This document shows positions 16,875 through 27,900 of a stretch of DNA of 30,594 nt, piece by piece; the first letter of the stretch is position 1; every line of letters begins with the position of its first letter. The position numbers and the translations under genes were made by a program. Under the pieces are notes generated by a model, which was not told the origin of the DNA, ran no database searches, and was given only the letters and a program-made list of their open reading frames with translations. Source of the DNA: Paulinella micropora (taxonomy: Eukaryota; Cercozoa; Imbricatea; Euglyphida); the NCBI GenBank assembly GCA_009731375.1, contig BJOX01000358.1, positions 86,493 to 117,086 on the forward strand, read 5' to 3'.

Positions 16875-17159
16875 TTATTTTATTATTATTACCTTCTTAT
16901 TTAAGCAATCTATGTGAATTTGTGGGGGTTTCTTAGGTGCTTTAATTTTGGATACATTGTGTTTTAATTTCATATGTCTTGATTTACAAGCTCGTGATAT
17001 AGTCTCATAACATTCTTCACAAGTAATCTTTTCTAATGCTTTCTTATTTCTCTTTTCTCTATTTTTGATTTCGTATGATTTCTTTTGTTGTTTAATGACA
17101 GTAAGTCTTTCTTCATATAGTTTCTTTGCTTCTTCATATAGTTTGTTTGCTTCTTCCAT
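16875..17159 (-). CDS. Small C2H2 zinc-finger protein with coiled coil
   Basis: 94 aa. The N-terminal 45 residues form a Lys/Glu coiled coil (LYEEAKKLYEERLTVIKQQK). Then comes one zinc finger, ITCEECYETISRACKSRHMK, with Cys47, Cys50, His62 and His67. A basic Pro-containing tail follows. Single C2H2 fingers of this short type are common in PLVs and large DNA viruses. It may bind the terminal palindromes of the element, but that is speculation. It converges on the integrase. Confidence 0.68.
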   Translation of the reverse strand: MEEANKLYEEAKKLYEERLTVIKQQKKSYEIKNREKRNKKALEKITCEECYETISRACKSRHMKLKHNVSKIKAPKKPPQIHIDCLNKKVIIIK

Positions 17160-17253
17160 TTTATACCATTTGCTGTTTCATTGTTTAAATGTTTAACGAA
17201 TTTTGAAGATGTTTAACGAATAGCAAAAATATGGGGATTTGGACTGAAAGACC
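17160..17253. other. AT-rich upstream region of the zinc-finger gene
   Basis: Contains a direct repeat TGTTTAACGAA (about 17187 and 17208). No gene is seen. Confidence 0.5.
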
Positions 17254-17296
17254 CTTTTCGGGCTGGTATTTTTCTTGAAAATACCTGCGCGAAAAG
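17254..17296. ncRNA. Strong nested hairpin (candidate structured RNA or terminal element)
   Basis: CTTTTCG (17254-17260) pairs with CGAAAAG (17290-17296). Inside it GGTATTTT (17265-17272) pairs with AAAATACC (17278-17285) around a 5-nt loop, and GC/GC can pair between. That gives about 17 base pairs in 43 nt. A second stem follows at 17335-17361. Whether it is transcribed cannot be told. Confidence 0.35.
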
Positions 17297-17334
17297 TGTA
17301 ATCATCTTCTGAGGGAGGCTCGACTACAAATGTT

Positions 17335-17361
17335 GCTTTCTCTATGGGCCGGTAGAGAAGC
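17335..17361. other. Second hairpin in the terminal region
   Basis: GCTTTCTCTA (17335-17344) pairs with TAGAGAAGC (17353-17361) with one bulged base and an 8-nt loop. Confidence 0.4.
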
Positions 17362-17415
17362 GAGATGAAGTTAGGAAATAATTAGTTATTGACGTTATGC
17401 TAACAACTAGGTGGC

Positions 17416-17574
17416 AGCCTTCCGCACAGTCCGCCTAGTGTGACTGATAGCCTTCCGCACACACTCAGGACACCAAACTAATGGTAGCCTTCCGCACACA
17501 CACCAGATTCAAATATTTGGTGACTGCCTTCCGCACGTACACCAGTTCGTATCTTCGGTGGCAGCCTTCCGCAC
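17416..17574. repeat. Array of five GCCTTCCGCAC units with hairpin spacers
   Basis: GCCTTCCGCAC occurs five times, ending at 17427, 17460, 17497, 17536 and 17574, so units are 33-39 bp. The spacers differ in sequence, but four contain short inverted repeats: CAGTC...GACTG, then three ACCA...TGGT pairs. A conserved word alternating with variable hairpins suggests repeated protein-binding sites or a terminal/replication element. See the rejected list for CRISPR. Confidence 0.7.
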
Positions 17575-17681
17575 GCACCGATAGTACGCAACCGTTACTA
17601 AGTGAATAAAGTCTACTAGACCTAACGTTGGCACGCTACAAGGCTCTATAATCTGTGAGTCTCTAACTTAATGTTTAGTTG

Positions 17682-17854
17682 AAGTGCATGAAATTGCCAA
17701 TTGGCAATTTTGGTTACCAATCGGCAACGTTTTTAGTTACCAATTGGCAACGTTTTTTTTTTTTTTCTTATTCACAATATTTCCGTATTTGCGTAACAAA
17801 ATTACCAATTGGCAACGCGCTGTTATCAATTGGTAACGCTATGTCCATGCACTT
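17682..17854. repeat. Cluster of five palindromes bracketed by a 9-bp inverted repeat
   Basis: Palindromes of the type GTTACCAATTGGCAAC lie at 17694-17707, 17713-17728, 17736-17751, 17801-17816 and 17822-17837. AAGTGCATG at 17682-17690 and its exact inverse CATGCACTT at 17846-17854 flank the whole group. A T15 run with a CTTATTC tail divides it. It could be a replication origin, integrase or terminal-protein binding region, or a small non-autonomous insertion. Confidence 0.7.
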
Positions 17855-17939
17855 AGATATTAATAATCTGCCGTATACTAGCTGTGTCCTACAGTAGAAA
17901 CTTTATTGAGAAAAGGGCGCCAAGGGAACAGCACGATTA

Positions 17940-18110
17940 TATACTAGGCCGGACATAAATATAATGGCTCTAACGACACACATTGCATATGCCGGACCAT
18001 ACTGACTATACGAATTATATTAATAGGTCTAACACGGACCGGCCGGGTCATACTGAATCGGTCTGTTACCGTATTAATACAACCTATTGGTCTAACAAAC
18101 AGTGAAACAG
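17940..18110. repeat. Degenerate ~60-bp tandem repeat
   Basis: GGCTCTAAC (17966) and GGTCTAAC (18026, 18089) recur about every 60 bp, with CATACTGA (17998, 18049) and CCGGAC/CGGACC words between. The copies are diverged. Confidence 0.45.
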
Positions 18111-18124
18111 TTTTACAGATACTA

Positions 18125-18262
18125 GTATAACTTTTTTTACAAATCCGAGTAGTAAGTTTTTTTTATAGGTAGAACTTTTTTTAAATATCGAACTTTTTAA
18201 TAAGTCAAACTTTTTTTAAGATAAAACTTTTTTGAAGATAAGATTTTTTTGACAAAACTTTC
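18125..18262. repeat. Phased T-tract repeat (AACTTTTTT)
   Basis: About eight AACTTTTTT-like words occur at intervals of roughly 15-20 bp, as in phased T-tracts of bent DNA. It is the last AT-rich structure before nuclear-type sequence with GT repeats begins, so the element boundary is probably here. The exact end and target duplication cannot be placed without the left end. Confidence 0.45.
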
Positions 18263-18356
18263 TAGTTATAAGTGGCCAGGCTTGAATGTCGATAGTAATT
18301 ACAAGCTTATTAACAATATTGATAGTAATAAAGTATGGAACATGGCACAGTGCAGA

Positions 18357-18375
18357 GTGTGTGTGTGTGTGTGTG
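18357..18375. repeat. (GT)n microsatellite
   Basis: Nineteen bases of alternating GT at the start of the nuclear-type sequence. The stretch 18263-18545 holds no other recognisable feature and would be the 3' flank of the polymerase gene. Confidence 0.8.
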
Positions 18376-18545
18376 CCACGGTTTGTTTGTATGTGTATGT
18401 GTGTGCAGAAAAAGAGAAAGAGAGCCAGTATATGCGTGCCGGCATGTTTTATTATTCAATGCTGCAAGTAAGTGAGGGAGTCCCCGAAAAATCGAACGAC
18501 AGTGTTCGAGGTCGGAGGCTCTGCCACCATGTACAGCTTGGTACT

Positions 18546-18590
18546 TCACTTAGCTTCGTACCAGTTTTTGGCACTTTTGCAATCCACCAC
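18546..18590 (-). other. Last POP exon with stop codon
   Basis: Fifteen codons, VVDCKSAKNWYEAK then TGA. This matches the typical POP C-terminus (vDak.a..WyeAK), which fixes the 3' end of the gene and shows that the viral element lies beyond it. Confidence 0.85.
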
Positions 18591-21500
18591 CTTCACACAC
18601 AAGAGCAATCGAGCGGCTAAAACTAAACGTCTCAAATTCGAAACAGAAGGCACGAAGAGAATGCTTCATGCGCAAATCGTCGTGCACAAGGACAAGTATC
18701 TGTGTGTTAGTCTATATAAAAGATAGAAAGGTATGAGCACATGTGAGAAAAGGAGGGAGGGAAAATAATGCGACCAATGGGACGAAAAGAGGCTCGTCGA
18801 ATGGATTTTCCATACATGTCCGCACAATCTCCATGGCCTCTGCAAATAGGACAAATGACCAGGCTATGGAAGAGTCTTGCAGCAGTAGCGACACATGAGC
18901 ATCAACAATAGTGCATGCTACCTTGGACGTGCTCCTCGGGTCCCTCAGCGATGATCTGTAGGCAGGGAACACGCAAGCACCATGACGGTGTTCACGGGGC
19001 ACACAGCGCAAGCACAGCGACGCGGCGGGCGAACCTCGTCATGGATCTGGAGCACCAGCTGCCAACCTAACGTTCTGAAACGCTGCCAGCACGTCGCAAA
19101 TAGAAAACGCAGTTAGCGAACGATGGGGCTTACCTTGTGCTCTCTCAGCACCAGCATGGCCTGCATCACTATGTCTGCCGCCCCGCCCTGTTTACCCACC
19201 AACAACCAAACACATATTCCTTGAACTTTCACTTCAGCCTCTTGAGATTTTTCTTGAAAGTCACTGATTGAAAGCGTTTCCATTTTACAGGCAAATCTGC
19301 ACAAGCTGGCATTTGGATAGCCTTACGGCACACGAGCACAGGGATGTCTGGGTCTCACTTGAATGGGCGTGTTGACGGCCGCTCGTCTCGCGTGACCATT
19401 CTTTGATTTCTCGCTGCATTCATACCCAACGCAAAAGGATGACAACCAAGAACACTGAGAAAAGCACTTGTTTCATACACAGATGATACGGAAAGGAAAA
19501 AGGAAAAGTAGCAGAGCGGATAAAGAACCGTATGGCGCTGAGGTGTATCAAGAGGAGAGGAAGATGTAGAGGATGCAGGGGAGAGCAAGACGGTTGCGAT
19601 GCCAGGCAGAGAGAGAAAATGAGAGGTAACTGACTCGAAGCCAGGCAGAGGACGCTGACGGCCTTCGATGCACATCACAATGCACACAGAAATCCGCATG
19701 CACAGTATACACGCATGCAAATATGACAGCAACAGAATATAGACATAGCACAAGCCAAGCAGGCAAAGACATCAGCAAACGACAGCACGCGATAGCGTAC
19801 AAAAGGCAAACACAAGCAAACGACAGCAATTGAGAAAAGAATGGAAAGAAGGGCGTCTGACCCATAAGCGTGGTGACCACATGCCTTTCATTATTTTTGT
19901 CTTTGGCGTTTCTAGACAAAGACAACACTGTATGAATCACAAAGAAATGCCAATACACATGTCACAGTAAAGGTGCGCTCACTTGATAGTATTTTCTTGC
20001 CATTTTTTCACATTCTTACGGTCTTTGTACCTGTAAACAAAATAAGTGCAACCCGGAACAGATCAAGCAGCCAACTGAGCAGGTGGATGCGTCGATGACA
20101 GTGAACAGAAGATTGATGGCTATGCGTGATTTGCCAACACACCAAGAATTCATTACTTCGCTAGCCTTCTCTACGGTCATATCCCAATCCTGCAGCCAAA
20201 ACACACCACCATATTTTTGGGCTTTTTATTATCTGACACATTTCTGTCTTCAACCCAGACCAGAAGGGCGAGACAGACACTGGGCAAGAAGAGACAGAAG
20301 CATGCCAGGTAACCAAGAAGAAACCTCCAAGGAGAAAAAAAAGACGGCAGAGTATGAGCATGTCAAATACCTTTGCCAGCCCATGCTTTGTCTTTCCGTA
20401 GCTGCACACAGACAGAGCAAACATGCGCCGTCGAGATTGGAAGGAGTAGAGTATATTCCCGAGCTTTTCCCGTAAGTTTTCCCTCTGTCTTTTTTGCGCT
20501 TCCTGTTGGTGTGCGTTAGCAAGGTCGAAAGGCACACGCGAAGGAGAGGGGAAGAATGTTTGCTAGCCCGAAAAATAAGTCAAGGCAAGCGAGGGAGGAG
20601 GATTTGCTGACGCGATTGAGAAGTTGAGCGTTTTGGCTTTGCGGCGCTCCGAGGCATATCTAATCCACACATGCAAACCAGGGATTAACAAGAAGCCAAA
20701 CTACCAGTAGCGAAAACCCTCCAGCACAGCAAGAGCAAGAGGCACATGCACAGGGAGCAAGAGAGACCAGGCAGAAAGACGACCAAGCAACATGGTGAGA
20801 GGAAAAAGGAGGACTGATTCACATACACGTCTTTCAGGAGCGGCACGTCGGCGGGTTGCCCGGGCGCCCGCTCGAGCAACACCTAAGATGCACACAAAGA
20901 ACACCCGTGCACACCACGGCACTTTCACAGGTTCACACAGCTGCACGCATACCACACACACCGAAATTTTAACACTAGACCACACGATCACTATCACCAC
21001 CACCACTGCTAACACATTACTACAACTACGACAACTACTGCTACTACTGCCACTACGGCTACTACTGCCACTACTGCTCTACTGCTCTACTATTACTGCT
21101 GCTACTACTCTTACCCTTACTGCTACTGCTACTACTACTACAACTGCTACTACTACTACTACTACTACTATTACTACTACTACTACTACCACAATAACAC
21201 ATCTCTTCTTTCTGATGCTAGTGTTTCGTCTTTTTTCTACTTCCTGCTTTTTTTCTCTCTTTCTTCCTTTTTTTTGCCCCTTTTGTTCCTGAATGTAAGA
21301 GAGAAATTCAAGGAGATCATGGCAGAAACCTCAATGCTTGATTGTAATTTTAAGGCTTTCATTTTTTGCCGTCATATTTTGTTTCTCCTTGATGTTCTGC
21401 TTGACTGTTTTCACTCTTGATTACTTATTTTTTTCTTCACTTTTCTTCCAACTAGTTTTCTGCTTGCAAACCATAAAATTTGTTCTGCCCTCTGTTGGTG

Positions 21501-21953
21501 TGTGGTCCTGTGTGTCGAGTGTGTGAGTGACTTGCCTTGCCCTGCTGGACGGCTTCGCGTATGTGCGGGTACATGCCCAGAGCCGTGCGCGAGTGGAAGT
21601 CGCCTCCCGCCTCAACACACACACGTAGTATACGCAGCCTCGCCACACACACGAACTGCACGTAGCACGCAGACAGGACAGACAGGCCAGACAGGCGCCC
21701 TCCATGTAGAGCCACAGCAGAAAATATGACAACCAGACGTATTCTACAGGGGAAAGACAAGAAGAAAGGTACCCCCCTCCCAAAAAAAAAGAAAAAAGAA
21801 AAAGGAGAAGAAAAAGAAGATCAGATTTAGGAGATGAAGAAGATGAGGAGGAAAAGGAGGAAAAGAGAAAGAGAAAAGAGGAAGAGAAAAGAGGAAGAAG
21901 AAAACAGGAAGAAAAGAGGACGAAGACAAGAGGAAGAAGATAAGAGGAAGAAG

Positions 21954-21986
<33 letters not shown>

Positions 21987-24900
21987 GTAAGAATAATAAT
22001 AAGAATAATAATAAGAATAATAATAACAATAATAAGAAGATACTGATGATGATGATTACGGAGATAATATTGATGATGTCGATGTTGGCGATGAATGGCG
22101 ATGATATTGATGATATTGCTGGTGATTGAGGAAGCGAAGAAGACAGAAAACGAACGGCAGAGCATGGAGTAAGGCACAAGTTGTTGTGTGAGAGGAGGCA
22201 CAGAGGAGCTTTCTATGTTCTATCATCGCAAACTAAGCAGTGTACAATGGAAAAGTATGCTGTCCGGCGAGGACTCTGGCCTTTCGCATTGCTACCAGAA
22301 AGGCGGCGCGCATGGATTTGCATTTGGCCATCTAAGCAACCAGCGACCTCGCATGAGTTGCACCAGAGCTCGACTTTGAATCGAGCACATAGAAAGCGCA
22401 GAAGAGGTAGCACACCAAGGGCCACGAAAAGATCGAGCAAATCAGGCAGAAGAAAGTGCAAAGGAGATCTAAAACGTGTAAGCCAGCACGACAGGTGAAA
22501 AAACAAGGTCAGACACCGTATAAAAACAAAACAACCCAAGTGAAAATAAAGTGGGGAACTATCGCAAGAGTATGAAGTGAGAAGCAAGCATATCCAAGGC
22601 CAAAAGACTATAAAGACTGACATGTGCCAGCACGCGCAGCTCCAGTTGCCCGTAGTCTGCCACGCGACACGCAGAGAGCGAGAGAGAGAGAGAGATTAAA
22701 TGCTTAGGGGGGGGAGGGGGGGGGGGGGGGGGGGTCGNNNNNNNNNNACGATCACAAAAATCATTGAATACAGAAGAAATGCTCAGGCAAGGTGCGCAAG
22801 GCACATTCCAAGGTCACTGTGGCTTTTTATAGATATGCCATGCATCATCTTTATAACTTTAGCTATCATATTGTCGAGCAGTGATTTTTTTTATCTTGTC
22901 CATTCCATGCCTACGTACACCCCCGCTCCCATTTTTCTTGAATCACAATGCAAAGCTGGATGAGGGGAAAGATGCGATTGATTACCATGCATAAATATAC
23001 ATATATGTACGTATGTATGTTGCATGTATGTGCTGTGCATGTAGGTATGTATATATGGACAATCTTTGCACATATCTATTTTTTTCAAAGTATGTATGCA
23101 GGACAAGGTGCCCGTCTAGAAAGTTCTACCTGCAACGATCAGTGTGTTGCCTTCGGAAGCAGCGAAGGCTCGACGGATCTGTCAGCGCACAGCATACAGC
23201 AGCCTGCGAAGCATCGCGCCAGCAGATAGCGGTCACGGTAGCCAGCATTTTCGCTGATTGGCTACGGCGTGGGCCGGGGGCTGGCAGGCGGGTAGGGCGA
23301 CCTTGTAGCGGTCCTTCTCCAGGGCGGGCTGGTTCTGCAAGTTGGGGTTGCTAAACCAATCCCAACAGTGGGCTCCCATCCAGCTCGGGCAGAGTGCAGA
23401 CAAGAGGTGGGAGGGGGCGGGCGGTAGCAAGGGCAGCAAGTGGGCAGCGCAGCACGGGGGGACGGCGCTACCGGCACGAGAGGCGGCCAGTCTCGGTGTT
23501 GATGTTGAGGGAGAAGTGGATTCGCCCGCTGCTCGGGTCACAGTTCTACGCAATCACACACATTGCCAACCAGGTCACGGTTCAGCTTCACGACAGCAAA
23601 GAGCAGGGTGTGGTTTGGGGGGGGGGGNNNNNNNNNNGGGGGGGGGGGGTAGGTAGAAAAGCCTGAGCGATCGGTATACATTTCAGGCGTCTACGTAGAC
23701 AAAAGGAGAGGGTTGGGGTGGGGGTGAGAAATCTCAGGGTACCTCTTGCAGGGGCAGGATGAATGTGTTGAGCATGATGCGCGTGGCGGACACGGAGCAA
23801 AGAGAGTCCAGCGCCAGGCAAGCCTTTATCCTGCGCACACGATGGCACAACCACAAGCAAGCCTGCACTTGATTTCACAAGAAGCTTCGCTAAGAATCGA
23901 ATGCTCCGCCCATGCTGATGACGCAGAACAGGGAAAATGAGCGAAAAGCCATGGTAGTTCAGGAGGGGCGGGATGTGCTGGGTGGAGGCTGGTCCAGCGT
24001 GCGGCTTACAGCTCGTGTAGTACCCAGCTGTGCGAACACATGGCATTTGTGACAGGGGCGAGGCGGACCCCTCTTCTGGGCTTTGGAAGTTTTTCATGAC
24101 GGATCCATAACGGGGAGGATCCGCACGCGGATAGCCTGGGCAACACACAGCAAGCGTGGGTAGTGGGCATTGGTGGAAAAAAGCAAGGCCTCACTTGCTG
24201 CAGAGAATTTGCCCGCAACAGGCCGGAGACAGCACGACACAGCAAACGCAGCAAGCGTTCAGACACAATTGGTCACGTGTGCGCAGAATGCTTTTAGCTA
24301 GCTTCCCACTGCGTCGACAAATTTGTGAAGAGTTCATTACGCTCGCAGTTTCTGCCTGCGTATGTATTGTTGACCGGCCAGCTGTCGCAGCACGTTGACG
24401 TTGACCGAAGGCAGCCCCGTGGGCGTCTTGGCCAGGGGAACCCAGCCCTGCTCAGTCAAAATGACATCAGTGAGGACCTTCAAATCAAAAAATCATTCAA
24501 CTTTTGATATTGTTTTTCTCACTAATCGTGGTGAGGGTGATATGACAATCCTGAAGCCATCATTAAAAAACCCAGCACAAGAACTTTCGAATGACGTGCT
24601 TGGAATTTTCATGAATCAGACACGCCATACTGCAACCTCCAGCACGCTCTCCCCCGAATTCTTCATGGCGGACATAAAGACATAATGTCGCACTCCCTCA
24701 CTCTTCCAACACCATCGCACTTTTGGCTGATATCACTTTGGCTGGATCACCTATCATGTAAGCATGCGGCTTGTTCAGAAGGATACACTATGATCCAGGA
24801 CAGTATTCAGTCGATTCCTATTGCAAAGCTTCACAGGGAATAGAGCAATTTCCGCTGGTAGGGACTTTAGAAAGGACAGACTAGAAAAGGGTGCAGTGTG

Positions 24901-27900
24901 TGCTGGCACGGAACTTGGACAAACAGAGACAGCCGAGCAGTGAGGGGTAGATACCATGCCTCTCAAAGAGAAAGTCAGTTGTTTCAAGGGCTTCGTTTTG
25001 CCTGCGAAGTGCATCACGACAGCGTAGCCGATACTGCGGCGTGTAGATATAGGATAAAGAATACCCTCCTCCAGTCTTTGTTCCTCGTTCTCCGTCTTGA
25101 ACTCTTTCACCTCCCCTTCCTCTGTACTGAAGAAAAACTGAGGAAAAGAACATGAGCAGCAGACAAATATAGGCAACAGCGCATCTTTATTGCGCATTCA
25201 TGCTGAGCAGGTGATCTGGCAAATATAAATCCAAGCATAGAATGCACAGACAGCTCGAGATGGCACAAGCTTGGAGCTGAGGGTGCGATATCAAGAAGTA
25301 GTTCGCAGAGGGGGGCAAAGGGCAGCGGGTACGTGTTGCTTCTGTGCGGAGCTGCCGATGTTCATGTAGCGCGCCTGTCAGCAAGAACACAACAGAAAAT
25401 GTCTATATATACACATACATGTATGTACATGATTTAGAGCGAGAATGCAAAGGCAGAGAAAGTTTTTTCCGTTGCGACAGCTGGGGACAATGCAGCACGG
25501 GGGCTGGCGAGCAACGGGCAGGCACGGCGCGGCGGGAAGGTATACCCCTTCACAGTACTTCACGGCCCAGGCCCGGAACTCGTCCTCGAAGCGCTGCTGG
25601 TCTTTGATACATTCTTCCTAATATCAGGTGGTCACGAAGAGGTGCCCACGGCGATAGAACGCAGTCAAAGGAAGGACACAGATAAGGGCATAGAGAAATA
25701 AGCACGCAGTAGTGACCTCGGCCTCCTGTAGACACGACTTGTCGATGTAAATACCTGCAAAGGAGAGCACAGCGAGTGTTGCCATGCATAGTCGATCACG
25801 CTTTGGTCAGTGGATCAACCACAGGAGGTATGCAAGTGATTTAAAGGACACAAAGAGGCATGAAGGTGACGGATGGCGATCGGTAACAGACAGAGCGGCC
25901 CTTAGTGATGGTCCCACGAACACTCTCCTTTCTGTGAGTCTTCCTTCTTCCTCGCTTTTATCCCTTGCCCCCCCCCCCCCCCCCCCCCCCCCCCANNNNN
26001 NNNNNGTTATTCTGCAGCTCCTCACCTTTGGCCTCCATCTCAGTCAGCAGCTCTCCAAAAGGCTTCCAGTGCCTGCCAACGCATGTATGACTTGACTGCA
26101 GTGCGTAGTTGAGGTGCCTTGCTGCGAGCCAGTAATGGGAGATGCATGGTCCACAGACCTTTGGTAAAAATCCCAAAGAGTGTTGCAATTATTCCACTTA
26201 CACTCCTCTTTTTTGAGCCTCTTCTCCAGCTCCTGCCACGTGCACACATCAAGAACACGCGCTTGCTAGACCATGAGGGAGTTCGCTGCCAGAACAAGAA
26301 CAAGAACAAGAACAAGAACAAGAACAAGAACAGGTGAGACGGCAGCGTCGACCTGACGCAGGTACCAGGTGGCCTGGGCATCGTAGCTGGCATAGTCCAC
26401 GAAGTCCCGCCGCTTAGCTGGCACACAAACCAGATACATGTGATAGATATGTGCACAAACATTATCACAAGCTTTTTAATATATATACAAATATATATAT
26501 ATATATATTAATATTGTACATATAAGCATACATTACATTGAACTGAACATAAATATACACTATTGCGTGTGCCTTATGCTCCAATAACAATACACACATA
26601 GTAGAAAACCGAAACTCATTTCTCGCAAACGAAGACAGAGTACATGCAAGCAGCAAAGTGTGCGCAGCGTCGCTTCTTCTTGACTGGGATATGAAGACTG
26701 TGCCCTAGCCGCCTGCTGTGTTCTGCTGTGTAGAGCATATATCGTTCCCGCTAAAGTGGCAGCCTGACCCGGATCGCTCTGTAGTTCCTCCACTGGGGGC
26801 ACCTCGTCTAACTTGCCCTCCTGTTCACACAGCCTGGTGTGCACGTGTGCGCCAATGCGCTGCCCGGCCCGCCATTCCCAGCCAGCTCACAGCATGCCAA
26901 ACCATGCAAGGTTCATACTCACTACCGACTTGGGCAACACTTCTTAAGGATTGAAGCAACAGACAAACTCAGCGCTTAGAGCATGTTTTGGAGCGTCATG
27001 GCTTGAGGAATTGGCTGAATTTGTCTTGTGGAGTGTGGAAGAATTGAGGAAATTGCCTGCCCGTTCTTCAGAATGCGCTTTGCACCGAAGCGCTCCTTCA
27101 TGCTAATCTAATCGCGCGCACAAGACACAAGCGCTGTGGAGACTCGAAGCGTCCTAAGGGTTGTCACCTTTCTTTTCGATTCTCCCAATAAATCTGCGGA
27201 AAGGGCTTCCAAGCTGTACCTGGACAGCACATGAAGAGCCGTGGAAGCCGGGCCGTCCACAGGCCACGAGACCCGCCGCCACCCTCGAAGGTGGAGCGCG
27301 CCGCGTCCCACAGCCGCGCCATGTGCATCGTATCGCCCCCGAAGCCCTAGCCCGCCCCGTCCAGATGAGCAATACTGACGCAAAGCACAAACGGCGCGGA
27401 AAACAGCAAAGAACCTGGCAATTTATGTTGTGATTGCTGAGCACGTGTTTGTCGAAGCTGTAGTTGTGCCACACCTTCAAGATCTGAGCAAGACCAGCCA
27501 AGCAGCGGCACTGCTGGCGGAACCCCACAGCAGCAGGCACGGACAGGCAGTAGCAGCACGCACAAGACAAGCGAGCAGAACCTTGGGATCCTCTAAGTAG
27601 GGCTTGAACTCGTCCTAGTGGCGGCACAGGACGCAAGGCATGGTTAGCGGGAAGTGCATGCGTAGGGGCTGGGCGGACCAGTGTGCCCTCTGATGCGCCC
27701 AGGTTATCGATGAAAAGGCGCGCCGCGCCCTGCCCAAAGTCCACCTGCCAGACCACCACGTCTCGCTGCAGACCGCACAGCGCCGCGTGACCAGAGCTAG
27801 CACTGACCTCGGGGCCGCAGTAGATGCACAGGCATGTGACGCGGCCGTTGCCCACGGGACTCTGCTTCTTGACCTGGATGTCTCTCGTCTGCCAACACCC

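Noticed and set aside
17416-17574. CRISPR array
   Set aside because: The repeated word is only 11-12 nt, spacers themselves contain inverted repeats, there are just five units, there is no cas gene, and the context is eukaryotic.
17160-18300. tRNA or other known RNA gene in the noncoding end region
   Set aside because: I looked for cloverleaf-like arms and found only simple hairpins and palindromes.
21421-22201. Leu/Ser-rich minus-strand frames and the Lys/Arg/Glu-rich plus-strand frame
   Set aside because: Low-complexity purine/pyrimidine and AAT tracts within a POP intron.
27200-27383. Frameshift mutation in the Exo III region of POP
   Set aside because: A 53-nt GT-AG intron (27220-27272) restores the frame and matches the phases.
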